From NCBI GenBank assembly GCA_023055505.1, contig JALIRH010000007.1, forward strand, positions 15,730,273 through 15,794,272: a stretch of DNA of 64,000 nt, in the 5' to 3' direction. Shown here piece by piece: positions 36,750 to 50,500 of the stretch. The stretch's first letter is position 1. Each line of letters begins with the position of its first letter. Origin of the DNA: Callipepla californica brunnescens (Eukaryota > Chordata > Aves > Galliformes > Odontophoridae). The notes beneath the pieces were generated by a model, which had not been told where the DNA came from, did not search any database, and saw only the letters and a list, made by a program, of their open reading frames with translations. Position numbers and translations under genes: made by a program.

Positions 36750-38876
36750 TTTATCATCTTTTTTTTATTCATTTGTGTAACTTCTATTTTAAATATCTTG
36801 CTTTGTGTTGAGCTTTGTGTTGTCATGGCCTTATGATTTTTGTTATCGGTATTCCACATCATAACATCATGTAGAGCACTGGAGTTAATGCTCCAGTTCC
36901 ATGGATAACCAATAGTTCCAGGTATATCTGTCTCAGAAGAGAAGAAGAACTATGTACCCCAGAGAACTTTATGTTAATTTACATTTTTCTGTTTTCCATT
37001 CAGAGGGAAAGATAAAACTGTTGGCAAGTCAAGGGATTACTCTCTTCTCCCTTTTGGATCATCTCAGCAGCAGTTGCTCCCTAGCATTAGCATCGGGCCT
37101 TTGGTTTTCAGACACTCTCTCATTTTATTTGATTTATTAGCCCCAGTTCCAATTATGTTGTATTACATTGTGTTATTTTGCATTCCAGTATCTTATTTAG
37201 TAAATTAGCTTTCCTCCTATGATTGTTGCCACTGTTTTGTTTTCCCTTTCCATTTTTCTCTTCCCGTTTTCCAGGGTGTGGGTCCATGGGTTCCCTTGGT
37301 TCCCCATTTGTCATGGAACTGGGTCAAATCAGCCCGAAAAACACTGGCAGACCAAGAGGTGAGGACAGAGCTTACTGTAGGAGATGGTGAAAGTGGCTAG
37401 CTGGAGAGTTATTTCTTGCAGCATTAGTAGATGGAAGATTTAGAGGTCCTCTTTGTTTTGTGATCTCTAGATGATGAAATACTGGCCTGGCTGTTGAGTA
37501 TCTAAGTAGTCAATTGTAAGTTTCTTGCGAAGTGCAAGTGATTTATTTTAACATCTTTAATTTGGAGATAGGGAAATCAGACACAGAAAATTAAGTGATT
37601 TACTAGTGGGAATAAAGAGAGGCGAAGCTGGGAACTGCAGCAGAATTAATGCACTCCCACTGTCCAGTTTTATGTCTGTTTACATTTTGTCATGAGGTTG
37701 CACACAGAGACTTAACAATTATTCGCTTTTTAAGTAACTTAATATAATAAGTCAGACCCTTACTAGTTTTGCATATTGTGGAACTTTCCAAAATATTTTG
37801 AGGTGGTGCAGTTAGACAATTGATTATTCATTATTATTAATTAACTTATACTCAGACACTTCTTTGAAAACACTCTAGAGCCAGATCCCGAGCTAACACA
37901 GACAAATATACTTCAATTGAAATCACACTTACTGAGTAAGTTCAGCATTGTAATATTTTCCTTATTAACAATATATACAAATTGAAGTAATTCAGAAATT
38001 ACAGAATGAAAATAATGGACAAAGCTACCATATTTACTTATTGTAAATCATTAATAACTTATATGCACAAGATTTCCATTGCAGAGCATTAAAAATAATT
38101 TTTATTTCAAATCTTTTTTTAATGTGCAACGCTTTCACTCTGTGCGTAACATTATAAAAGTTTCCAGTAAAATAAAATTGGAATGAAAATTGTAAATATA
38201 AATGTATACAAGAAAACTTTTTTCCCCTGCAGGGCTGATGACCTCTGAATGAATTATTTTTGGAAAATGAAATTCTCAATAGAACATCAACATTCAGTCT
38301 ATGGTCCTGAGGATGAAGCTGGATCCTTGTAAATCTTTGCTGATAAAGTACTACCTGTCACATTGTTGTTTAAAATAATGATGCTCCATTTCTAAGCTAA
38401 ATCCTGCTGCAATAAAAATGTGTGGAACTAGCAGTCTACTGAACCGTGCCATGAAAAATTATAATTGTTCTGCATAAGTCTCTGGAGAGTTGAGGTCCAT
38501 GAAGCTTTTGTTAAACTTATTCCCTTGAACTTACCATGCTATTAACTGATAAAATAGGTGTAGCAACAGAATTTTAGCTTTGTTTAAACATACTAAACTG
38601 AGCAAGATCTAAAAGAAATGTTATATTCTTATTTCTTTGTCATAAAAGTTTTCAGAAGGCTCAACTTTCTAATTTAAAACATCCAGGGAAGAAGAATACT
38701 CCCATAAAGAATATTTTATATTTTCCATATATTGTGGCTCTATTAATACTGCCAATACTATGGGCAGCGAGAAGAGTGAACATCACCAGATCTCAGCCAC
38801 TGGAAATGGCAGATTTTTTTCTCTCATTCAGCAAAGTTAAAGAAACTGTTTCTAGAAAAATTCTTTGTCATTGATG

Positions 38877-38893
38877 TATATATATATATATAT
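38877..38893. repeat. (TA)8 microsatellite
   Basis: Alternating T/A of 17 nt in AT-rich surroundings. Confidence 0.92.
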
Positions 38894-39565
38894 TTCATAC
38901 ACTACAGCTGTTTCAATACAATGAATCTATTCATGATACATATATTCATCACTTTGTGGTAATCAGCATGGTTTCCTTGTGTCAGCATGCTAAATCATGA
39001 GGCGTATTTGTTTGCTTGCTTTTAAGAGAGATTAGAATGGAGATGTAATAGTCAGAAATACTAATTATAATATAATTTACTAGAGTTTACATCAGCTGTT
39101 GACATTTTAAATCCGTAGTCCAAATTTATTAATTGATCTCGAGAGCAGAAGTTCATATTCAGCTTGCTGTTGACTCCTACATTTAATTGAAAAATGCTAT
39201 TGCTTTACCTTAAGTATCTGAGTCTGTTTGCAGAGAGCTTTTCTGCTGCAGTGGTATCCACATTACATTAGTACCACAGATTAAAAGACAAGGAAATGTT
39301 TAAAATGACATTAATACTGAGCAGTAAATCTTTCACTATTAAAAAGAAGAGAAGCAAACATTTCATTTCTCATCAAAGGTAGGCAACTAATTATTCCCAC
39401 TCCAAGACTTGTGTTACATAGAAGATGATTGATTCTGTCTAGATTTTTGTCCTTTGAATATATGGCAACAGAGAATGTGGAAAGTTTTCATCTTTCATTT
39501 CTGTGCTTGTACATTCAAGTGTGAATGTATGCATTATGCACAGGCAGTGGTGTATCATTTTAGCT

Positions 39566-39752
39566 GAATGAGCTACCCAGAGAGGCTGCAGATATTTCTT
39601 CCCCAGAGACATTCAAGGCCAGGTTGGACAGGGCTTTGAGCAACCTGGTCTAGCAGAAGGTGTTCCTCAGCAGGGGAAGCAGGGGGTTTGGAACTAGATG
39701 ATCTTAAAGGTACCTTCAAACTCAAACCATTCTATGATTCTACGATTTTATA
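39566..39752 (+). mobile_element. CR1 3'-end fragment
   Basis: Short copy with CTACCCAGAGAGGCTGCAGA, GGCCAGGTTGGACAGGGCTT, GGAACTAGATGATCTTAAAG and tail ATTCTATGATTCTACGAT. Confidence 0.94.
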
Positions 39753-42527
39753 ACTTTTTCAATTTTTTTCCATTATTTTTAATAACTATTTCCATTTTCT
39801 GCTGATAAAGAACAAGTCTTGGATTTACAGGAAGAATACTAACCACATATACATCATACAGATGGCTTTTGAAAGCATATGCAGGCTGACAATTCCAATG
39901 TGGAGAAGAAAATGTAATAATGGACACTCATAAGTTCAAGGCATGATGCAGAATCTGGATCTTTTACAGGATAGCCTTGCAAAAAAACAACTAGCCTATT
40001 CTCAATTCCTTACAGCCTGTTCCATATGTCTGCCCACTCCCCCAGATCCTTCTCTCTTCTTATCTTTTAAAGAAAGATGGAGAGGGGATTGTTTTCTGTG
40101 TAACTGCAGAAATAAATTACAAATTCTTTCACTAATATATCTTAAAAGGTGAGGAAAGACAGGAAAATACAGATTTTCCATTTCCAGTGAGCATTGGTCT
40201 GTTGCAGACTGCTAAAAGCACTGGGTCTCCTGCTGCAATACTTTCTTCATTACTGTGTTTCCTATATGATCCCTGACATACATCACAGCAGTGCTTACTG
40301 CAGCTTCCCACCTACTGTTGGCATGCTACAAAGAGAGAAATGATGAGAAGTGGGCTTACCATGGCCAGAGTTCTTTCCCATTCTGCATACTTTCCTGTTT
40401 TTTGTGTGCAAAAGGGGTCGAAGTAACACACAAGCAGACTGCTACTTAAGTGTAGCTGCTCTTACAGGCAATTAATCTCCTGTTAAGCAGTAGTAGTCAC
40501 CCCTGTTTAATGCCACCTTTACAAAATCTAACCTGTCTCCAAGTCTCCTCTATAGCATGAATTAGGACAATGATGCTTAAAGGTCCTCAGAAAATAATGC
40601 TAAAGGAGTCCACCCATCATCAAAAATAATAAACAACATAATTTGAACAGTATATAGTTGAATAATTTTACTTTCATAAGCATTTTTTTGGTCTTACCTC
40701 ATAAATTAAATCAATTCCTGATAGATACATGAAAATCCAATATAATTACTTCTCTTGTTCATATATCTTACTTGAGAAATATTTATCTGAAACAAAGCAT
40801 ATTTTCTGCAGTGTTGAACTATATTCATCAGAATGGGATGTGCCTCTTTTGGATTTGTATATTTACCTGAGTAAATAAAAAACGAAGAATACAAAAGCTG
40901 GCTTGTTTGCTTGCTTGAAAAAGAGTTTTGTGAATCACAAAAACAGGGAAATCTCATATCCAATTACTACTGTCTGGGATTTTGTGTCACAACATATATG
41001 TTAACAGAGGAATTGTTAATTTTCAGACATAATCATCAGTAACTATTCAGGGTTTTGCTTCATGATAGATGAAGCTATGAATAGTTTGTGTCTCTGGGAT
41101 GAGGCACTTTGTCTCCCTGGAATGAAAAGTAGCTTCAGCAGCCAGATCCTCAGTTGGTGCAAACATATAAATGCTGCTGAAGTAAATACACAGCCATTTA
41201 GGTTGCCTCACTATGTTCCTTTTCATTCTCCGAGTGATGTATGTCATCACTTTCACTCAAACCTAGCATTGCTAATGTTGTCCACAATGCTGTTTGAAAA
41301 GGAGAGCCTTGCTTTCTGTAAGGTGAAAGGGGCAGCGATTCTCTATCCAGTTCATTCTCTCCACAGTCAAAAACTCCTCCCAGGCTATTGGCTTAAGTGA
41401 GTAACCAGAATATATTTTTACTTCCAAAACAGAAAACAATAAGCAGTAACTCAAATGTACATCAGCAAATTGAATAGAATGAAACTATGGTCATTTACTC
41501 AGGTTGAAAGTTTGCCTGTAGCTTTTAAGAATATATATTTTTAATATCCGAATAAAACTTCATTTTCTACTCACTGGCTTCTATTACAAATCACTTATTC
41601 TCCTAGTGCCCATCAAGTAAGTTTAGGCTTCAGGTACTGCACATAAAGAACACTGTGCTATTCTGTTACATTGACTCTAGAACAAAGACAGCGCTGCATA
41701 AGGAGTTGGAAGGAGGGAAAAAGAGAAGAAGTCATGGAATAACATGCAGCAGAAAGATACTGAAGGTAACTCCAGAGGAGATCTTCAAGAAAAAAAACAA
41801 AAGTAGACTCAGAAGATGAGTCATGAAATGATGAAAGATTAGGAAGGCAACAGAAGAAAGATATTTGCACTTTAATTCAGCAATAACTGTAGGAAAGCAA
41901 ACTGTTTTTTGTTGGTTGTTTGCTTTGTTTTTGTGCTCAGTAATACTAATATTTCTCTCACAGATTTTTTAAGTGAAGTAGAAAGAACATTCAGCAAAGT
42001 TTTGTAAACGTAAAATAGTGCACAAATTCAATTTAATTCAAGAAAACTTTTCTATAGTTTAGAACAACTCTTGTAAATCTGCTGTAGGTACTCCTTTTAA
42101 TTAGGAGTGATACTTTTGATTTTTATAAGTAGTCAGTCTGCAAGTATTATTTTACTGTGATGTACAAATCACAAGCTCTGAATCGCTTTTAAAGGAATCA
42201 AATTACATGCACATAAATTAAAACCAAAACGTATTGCTTTTACTTTGACAATAATGGATACTTCAAGGATCTGTCTCTTGTGTAGCTGTCTAAGCTGCAG
42301 TTTTCAGATGAAATGAACTGATGAACACTTCTCTGGAGAAGGGCAGTTATATGTCCGGGATACTATAGTTGTCAGCATCTGGGGTTGAGATAAGAGTTCC
42401 TCCACTACCTTGGAGAATTTGGGATCTCTTGACTACTATCTCCCGTCTCCTAGTGGTCTTCTGAACATGCATTTGTTACAGTATAAGACATGAGTGTGTA
42501 CCAAAAGTTATTGAAAATGGCTGCACG
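39753..42527. other. intergenic DNA
   Basis: AT-rich, no transposon recognised. A 112-codon + frame at 41062-41400 overlaps minus frames of 69 and 60 codons. No family similarity is apparent, so it is not called as a gene. Confidence 0.65.
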
Positions 42528-42695
42528 TAAGCTTGGACTAGACGCAGGTTGTCCAGGAAGGTTATGGAGTCCATGCTTCTCCAAGATGTTGGAAAACCAT
42601 CATGAAATGATCTGGAGTGACTAGCTTCCTGATGACCTTACCTGTACACGAGGCCTCCAGAGATCCCTTCCAGTCTCAGCTGTGCTGTATAATTT
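42528..42695 (+). mobile_element. probable degraded CR1 3'-end fragment
   Basis: Weak but ordered similarity to the CR1 3' UTR: CAGGTTGTCCAGGAAGGTTATGG, then GAGTCCATGCTTCTCCAAGATGTT, and GGCCTCCAGAGATCCCTTCC. The terminal octamer repeat is no longer clear, implying an old copy. Confidence 0.65.
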
Positions 42696-45324
42696 GGTGT
42701 GTATGGATAATATACTCAGTGACTAGAAAAGTGCAAGTATGAGACACTATTCTGAACAAAGTATCAGCACATCTGTATCTTGCTGTTGCTAGGGAATTAG
42801 AAAAGTTCAAAAGACTGAAGTCATGGCATGCATTTCTATCACATCTATAAAGTCCACACTACAGAAATAAGTATATACAATTAATTACAGGACCAATTAA
42901 AAGAGTAGTCTATATTATAAAAAACTTTGGGTTAAAGCTGGTGATTGCACAGAAAAGTGGTAAAAATAAAACTGGCTTTTCCACTTTATTTTTCTTTCCA
43001 GTCTTCGAATCATATAGCTAATAACACATTCAAAAGATACTAAAAGTTTAATGGAATTTACTATGACTTTCATGCAGACTTCTTTATTCCTAAAGGATGA
43101 ATATAATTATTTGAATTCTTCGCTTCATTAAAGATGTTTAAAGTGAAGTCAAAGAGAGTATATGAATGTTCTTCGATGGTCCTATTCAGATGAATAGAGT
43201 TGCTCTTTTTTTGGAAAAAATGGTCAGTGAAGCAGAACACTTGTCTTTAAAAGAAAGCTAATTCCTCTCTTCTTTACTGGATTGTGTATTTTTGTTGGCT
43301 GAATTGATATGGCTAGGGCAATTAATTGCTGGAGTTCATTCCTTCAAGCTGATTATGTAGGTTTTCTGCATCTTTGTTGCTCAGAGGAAAATACCCTCTA
43401 ATTAGAAGAGGTAAAATAAATCTACAAGCATCCAGGTTCCATCTCAATTTTTAAAATATGTGTTGGATTCTGTTAAAAAAATGTTAAATCTAATTCCATC
43501 GTAAAAGTAGGCAGTGGTAAACCTGAGTTTAATTATGATATCAAGTTTGTTCATTTCTAGGTATGAAGGAAATACAATTATATGCTGACAACATAGCAAT
43601 ATCTAAAATTTTTGAATCTTTCTTAGAAAAGAATATCTTTGCAATGCGCTATATTATAAAAAGCAATCAAGTTTTGTATTGTGTTTCATTTATTTTGTAA
43701 CATAAAGGAATTAAATGTACGGAAACAGGAGCTATGTGCAAATATGGCACAGTATAGTAGTCTTTACCCTACAGAACTGGCAATTCAGAATCAGCAGAGG
43801 AATAAGAAAAGCTGTGTAGAAGAAGACAATCAGAGAATGCGTTTACTGTGTGTGCCAACAGCTCCCATATGGTCTACATGCCTGTAGCCACTGTGGCAAA
43901 GGAAAAATTTTAAAGGAGATTTGAAAGAGGACATGAATGAAGGAGGAGGATTTCAGCATCATTTTTCAGTATGGATTCTAACCCATCATGACAAGCTAAA
44001 CTTGCTTATTTCCTTTCTTCTAGAGCTGTGGTCTATTATTGTAACTGAATACTTTCTGTGTTCCTTGAGATTTTAAGACGTCATACAAAAATCACACTAT
44101 TTTCAGGCATATCCACAAAGTACTGGGGGTTTTAATTTATGAAATAGGAACATTTCCTGTGTATCTGTGTGTTTATTTATTAATGCATACTGCACATTGT
44201 TGTACCTGTAGCTTATTCTTCACCGAATCAGACAGATTTGCTTAAAAGTTCTGAACCCCAAATTTCTGCCATATAGAAATCTGCTGTTCTTGAGCCTTTC
44301 TTTGGAGGACTGTTGAGTTTCCTGCAGTTCAAATGGGTCTCATAACTTTCCCTTTCTTTAATCTCATTGTTGTGCTCTACAGGTTCTGATTTAATCTTCA
44401 CAGCACTTCAGTTTTATGATCCAGTTACCCTACAGCCTGAGGCCAATACTCACTGTGACTGCTGTGTGGGAGTCTGTCATCAAACAAATCGGTTCATGAT
44501 CAATCTGTAGTACAATCACATAAGGATTGTATGACAACTACTCTTTAATTTTGTTGTGAGAAATGATGTACTAGTCCAGACACAAGAAATAAAACACCTG
44601 TACAGATTGCATATTATATCTAACACCTAGAAATAACCTCTGACATATGTTTTGAGCCTTCCAGAATACCCTTTCCTGAATTTGTCTTCTCTTGCAGTCA
44701 TAAACTGATAAGAGTGCCACTTCCTCTCTTTCTGATTCTTAAGTTATTATTGCTCATTCATTGCTTAGCAAATAGTAGAAACAGATTGTTTCTACTACAA
44801 AAGCATGTTCATGTAATTCCTCCCCCAAATATATGCTTTTAAAGTCTTCATTCATGTTTAGTTTCTTTGGAACAGCTAAATTGCAGGATTAAGTAGAGAT
44901 AAAACAAACTACTTGGAATCAACTTGGCAGCATTACACATAGCTAAATGAAGGCTAATTTACTCAAATGAGAGATGGAGGATGTTAGTACACAGATGCTG
45001 TATGTGCTATGAATGATATCTGTTTCATTCTACCACATCTCATCTGCTCTCGATCCTTTGCTCAAGTTTAGACAAGACCAGCAGAAGTTTTTACTAATCT
45101 TCCATGTCCTTGTTTTATACTGATTGGCAAGTTCAAAAGTTTGCAAGTTCTCAACATTTGTTCAGCCTAAATAGCTATAATGATATACACAGAACTTGCA
45201 TGCTATTTGCTACTTTTAGAGAGTGCCTGCTGAACAAAGAATTATTATTTTTTTTTAAATTAGGTCCTAACATACACTTCCTACCCCCATGCAGAAGGAA
45301 AGCAGCATTGTAACATGCTTTCTA
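42696..45324. other. intergenic DNA
   Basis: AT-rich unique sequence. No gene, RNA or repeat recognised. Confidence 0.7.
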
Positions 45325-45728
45325 ACATAGAATCATATAATCACCAAGGTTGGAAAAGATCTCTAGGATCATCCATTCCAACCATCTACCTATTACCAAT
45401 ATTTCCCACTAGAGCATGTCCCTCAGTGAAACATCTAAATATTTCTTGAGCACCTCCATGCTCAGTGACTCAACCTGGGCAGCCCATTCCAGTGCCTGAC
45501 CGCTCTTACAGAAAATAACTTTTTCCTAATGTCCAGCCTGCACTTCCCCTGGAGCAATTGGAGGTCATTCCCTCTAGTCCTATCACTGGACTAGACATGG
45601 GAGAACAGGCTGATCCCCACCTCACTACAGCCTTCCTTCAGGTAGCTGTAGAGATAAGGTCTCCCCTGAACCTCCTCTTCTCCAGACTAAATAATCCCAG
45701 TACCCTCATCCACTCCTCATAAGAACTG
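45325..45728 (-). mobile_element. CR1 3'-end fragment, minus strand
   Basis: It reads from the tail (AGAATCATATAATCACCAAGG) into the inverted 3' UTR: GCAGCCCATTCCAGTGCCTG, AGGTCATTCCCTCTAGTCCT, and CTCCTCTTCTCCAGACTAAA. About 400 bp of the 3' end is retained, 5'-truncated. Confidence 0.95.
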
Positions 45729-47282
45729 TATGAAACGTGACTTGTATAACTCATTAGACTCAAATGAAAATGTCTCACATTTCATTTTGTCTGCTCTTAA
45801 CTGCATCATAAATGCAGTGTTATTTTTATGGTAGAATGTATTGTTTTTATGAGTCTCTCAGATAAAGAACATACTTCTGTCTTTTTAGGATTCCTAAGAG
45901 TGTTGGACAAGTTTGATTATCAAAAATTTACTCTCAGTTGAACTTGTAGCTCTTTCAGTTTATAGTCATTACTTCGGTTATATATTACACTCTGACAAAG
46001 GCCTGTAAAATATTTTCTTTGACATTAATTACACAAAGAGCTGAGTAAGTTCGTATGTTTGCAATAAAATATTCAGAATACAATAGGAATTTAGCCTTAA
46101 GTGCTGTAGACTTTACTTCACATCTTAAGATGACCAGATGTTCTCATTTCTAATGGGATGTTCATTATTTATTATTGCCAATTTCTTGAGTTGCCTAGCT
46201 GTTTTATTGAATGTGTTTCTGAATCTGCAGCTGTCCTAAGTCTTGAAAGAGGACAAGGAAACTTTACACTTGTGAAGACAATAGATCTTAGGATGTGTGA
46301 GTTTTGGAGTAATATTAATGTCTGTGTAAAATTGAGTACTTGATCATTACACTTCTGGAAACCAAAGAAACACAAATAAAGAACAGTAGCAACAGCTTCC
46401 CTGGAAACACACTACAAAACAAAGAAGGGTAATTTTTCCATTCATGTAGACTGTACTTCATACAATCTCTTCAGATAGTTCTTGAGCATTAGTGAATCTT
46501 CAATGCATACTCATTTGTGAACTCAACTAAAGGTTATTTTTAAACACCTCTGGAAATCTCCAGTTTCTGAATTTGATCCATACCTGTAGCAAATGGAGCT
46601 CAAAAGGAAGGTCATGGTTGGAAGCAAACTTTTCCTTCATGTCCTTTAGTCTCACTCCTTAAACTCAAAGTACTTGAGCACTAAGTGAAAAGTGGCTGAT
46701 TCCTTCTTTAGGGTTTACTTCCTTTTACAGCTTAGCTTGTCTGCTTAGCTGAAATTGGAACAAAAACTGATTCTTAAAATGGTATTGTTTGAAGAAAAGG
46801 AGCCAGTACATAAAAAACAACAACAACAACAACAAGAAAACACAGTCACAAGTCAAGGTATAACTTGGGGAGGCTGGTTTAGATACAGTGGGCATTTGAG
46901 TGCTCCACCACTGTTTATACTTTTTCAGATAAAAAATGTGAAAATTTACATCTCTTTCTTACTGCATCTTTTTTTTGCCACATACTCTAGTCTTTTCTCA
47001 GTGATTATCAGTGGATTCCTGAAAAATAATTACAATCAGTATCATCTGGGTTTTTAAGAAAATATTATTTTCATCACTTCAATCTTGGATGTTGCAGCTT
47101 GCTGCTGGCAGGCCCCTCCTGTTGCTGGTCAGCATGAATGTATCAGGTTCTAAAAAAATTAGAGAAGTTTGTGATTCAAACAAATTATGTGTTGTTATTG
47201 TTGAAGGCTAAAAAGAAAAGCTGAAAGTTTCCGTGGAGTAATAAAATCTAAGAGAATAAAAATGGTAGTTGGACATGTTTAT
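45729..47282. other. intergenic DNA with a (CAA)n microsatellite
   Basis: AT-rich with (CAA)6 at 46817-46835. No gene recognised. Confidence 0.7.
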
Positions 47283-47383
47283 GGAATAACAGAATCAAAG
47301 AATAGCTGAGACTGGAAGGCGCCTCTGGAGAGTATCTGGTCCAACCCCTCTGCTCAAGCGCACTCAGCCAGAGCAGGCTATCA
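47283..47383 (-). mobile_element. CR1 tail fragment, minus strand (outer copy)
   Basis: About 100 bp matching the inverted CR1 3' end (AGACTGGAAGGCGCCTCTGG, then GGTCCAACCCCTCTGCTCAA). It stops where a second CR1 tail begins. Confidence 0.85.
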
Positions 47384-47578
47384 TCATAGAATCATAGAAT
47401 GGCTTGGGTTGGAAGGGATCTCCAGGATTATCCAGTTCCATCCCCCCACCACGGGCAAGGCTGTCAGCAACTAGATGTAGTACTAGGTCAGATTGCCCTG
47501 ACCTTAAACACCTCCAGGGAAGGGATATACACAACCTCTCTGGGCTCTCTCTCAGTCTTCAGAAATCTCTCCTGGTTG
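47384..47578 (-). mobile_element. CR1 tail fragment, minus strand (second copy)
   Basis: It starts with a fresh inverted tail, TCATAGAATCATAGAATGGC, then TTGGAAGGGATCTCCAGGAT, ACACCTCCAGGGAAGGGAT and ATCTCTCCTGG. Being less diverged, it probably landed in or beside the older fragment. Confidence 0.92.
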
Positions 47579-50500
47579 CTGTAAGTTTTCAAATGTAATT
47601 GCAGTGTCATTAACCTTGTTCATCAGAACAAGTGGATGCAATCTGTCAGGACCCATGGCATATATTATTGCATTTTATTTGTCCAGGTGAGCCTTCTCCA
47701 TCCTAACTCCAACCTGCACAATCACACTGCATCTAGATACTCTTCCTTGGTTGACTGCCCCTGCTTTGCCATCCTGTATGCTTTCTTTTTCACATCAGCA
47801 AGGTGACCCTTGAATGTTAACTATATGGATTTAGGTACATTTTAGGAATAAACATTTAAAAACCATATATTCTGTTGGTGGCAATATAAAAATCTAAGTA
47901 GTGATCAGAAATATTTGTCCATTTAATATATTTAGAATGTTTTGTATTAAAATGAATGACAAAGAAACATCTCAGAAATGTTTTCAGTAGAAGAGATGTT
48001 AAAATTTTATAATAAGTAACAGATAGTATTCGTTCAATTTCAAGAGATAAACAGGTATAGATATTATATATGAGAATTTTGAAGATTTTATTTAAGAATA
48101 TTTCTTTAGATAATTAATTAAAATATTGATTTGAGTAATACTGGAGAGACATGGATAGCTGTGACTGTCATTTTTGGTGTTAAAAGAATTTAAGCTGTGG
48201 ACCAGTTTCTGGACATTAATCCTCAGAAAAATGATAGGGATTTAGAGCTTAATGAAGAATTTTAGTATCTAAAAATATAATTATAGCCACACACTAAGAA
48301 CTGCTTTTGGATGGATTATGTATTTTTATACTGAAAATTTTATGGTATAATATGATATCCAATGACATATTAATTACAAATTTGACCTACAGAATTAACA
48401 GGAAATGTATCAGATTAGATAAGTCTAGTCTACTGTAAATGTCAAAATCTACTTGTTATTTGTTCCAAATTATAGAACTGTCTCTTTGGACTACTTTTTC
48501 AGTATTTATTTATATAGCAATTTTCTCAATGATGATGATGACATAGCAATATAAAAATTAGCCATAACATGACTATGGATGTTGAACAAGTAATGAGCAC
48601 TGCATATTCTCATACAGGAATATATATTGCTAAACTGAGTGGCCAGGTGCCAACAAAAGATACTTTAAAAAAATGCCATCTATAAGAAGAGAACACAAAT
48701 CTTGGAAAACAGTGCTTCAGGATGCCAGGAACAGCCAGCTCCCCATGTCCTCCACAGTGTAACTTCGGGGGCAAGAAGAGATAATGTGACTGTTGTACAG
48801 GTAAAGAGTAGAAATAGGGTCATGAGCTTGCCTCTAGCTGCATCACTGAGAAAGCTGAAATGATAAACTACTTCATCTGACTCTGTAATATGAAGGGATG
48901 TACAAAGACAGTTTGAAGGACGCTCAAAATGATCTATGAATTGGAAAAACTGTGGGACTTAAGGTGCTCAACCTATTGAACTTATTGAAAAGCAGGATGA
49001 AATAACATTACACACATAAATGACTCTGCTGGGTGGAACCTTTCTAACTTTCCCTGAAAAAAATCTAAACAGGAGTAAATGAAGGGATGTTAAATTCAGA
49101 GAAAATCAGCCTGCAGGTAAGATGAATTTGACCTGCAGTGTGGGTAATTAAAGATCAAGGAAATGATGGACTCACCATTGTTAAAGGAAAAAATAAATAA
49201 GCTTGGATAGCTATAAGGAAAAAAAAAATTCAATTTCTGAGAGCATTCATATTGCCCAAATAAGTGCAGTTCAGCACTAGGGCAAAATAGATAGGGAAAT
49301 ACCATTTCCAAGATTTTCTTCAGGGCTTGAAAGGAACATTTTCCTCTAGGCACAACTATGCAAGTGGTTTTTTTATACGTTTTATTTGATTTTGTTTTCC
49401 TCCCTTTCACCTCAGAGGTATCAAAAACACTGTTGTGCAGTGCCCTTCAGTGGACTGGGTCTTCTGTCTGCAAAATAAACCAATCATTCATCTTCAGAAA
49501 AATGCAGCCTGACCAACTGTCAATATTGGAGCCAGGAAGAAATACATACTCAAATTCACAGGGCTGTAGAGTTCCTCCTTTTTTTTCCTTCTTGGCAACA
49601 TGAAGTAGAAAGCACCTTTAGCATATTCCATTTATTTAGTTTTCTGCTATTTTGAGGCTCTGAAGTGCTTCTTCTGTACCCTGAACTTCTCCACTTCTCA
49701 ACTTGTGTTATGCAACAGTCAAACTGTCCCAGCTTCTGAAAACTGAAGTACTTATACACAAAGCAGATGGTTGTGATTTTTGTTTGTTTGTTTTTCTTTA
49801 CTAATAACAGTTGCTGGAAAAAATAAACTGTCTGAGATATCCAGGAAATAAACCTAGATGATTTGAAGATCCCTGAAGCCTAAAATGCTATGGAGCAATG
49901 GAACTAGTACATAAAAACTGAATAAGGCACATTCCTTTAAAAGGAGTGTGAGCCACAGGCAGCGCCAAATATAAACTCAAAGAAGCTCTTTCTCCCTTCA
50001 CTCTCCTCTCCCATCCCCAACAATTAGAGAGCAATGTTTATGCAGAAAATTCTTCTATTTGTATATGCTTACACAGGACTAAAACACTAGTGGCTAGTTT
50101 ATTAGGTTCAATCATCAACCTGTGTTTGATCAATGGCTCTTCAAATAAAATAAAGGCATTGAAATAAAAGAATTTGCATAATAAAAGCAATCAGTGATCT
50201 CATTAACAATTTTTCCTACATCAGTGGGATGCAAGCATTCCAAAAATTTTTCTGTTTGAGTGTTTGTCTACGAGCAGAGAGATCACTGTGAGGCAGCAAC
50301 ATTAATAAGTTTAGAAACGAAGGTTTCTAATTAAATGTTAACTTTGCCTTGGGCTTGGAAAAGAGATAAGAAGCTGCTTCACACTGATAAACAAATATGC
50401 TTTCAACACAATGGGACAATGAGATCACTAACTTTGCTGTATGTGGAATTATCATTTTTTCACTTTTTTTAAATAATTATAATACCTAGCACATGTCTGT

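Larger units (their letters stand above)
32537..39565. other. intergenic DNA
   Basis: About 7 kb, AT-rich, with no gene. It includes the CAAAA, TG and TA microsatellites listed separately and otherwise looks unique. Confidence 0.7.

Noticed and set aside
41047..41454. 112-codon + ORF with opposite-strand ORFs
   Set aside because: Overlapping open frames on both strands with no family signal fit chance. No promoter or splice support is visible.
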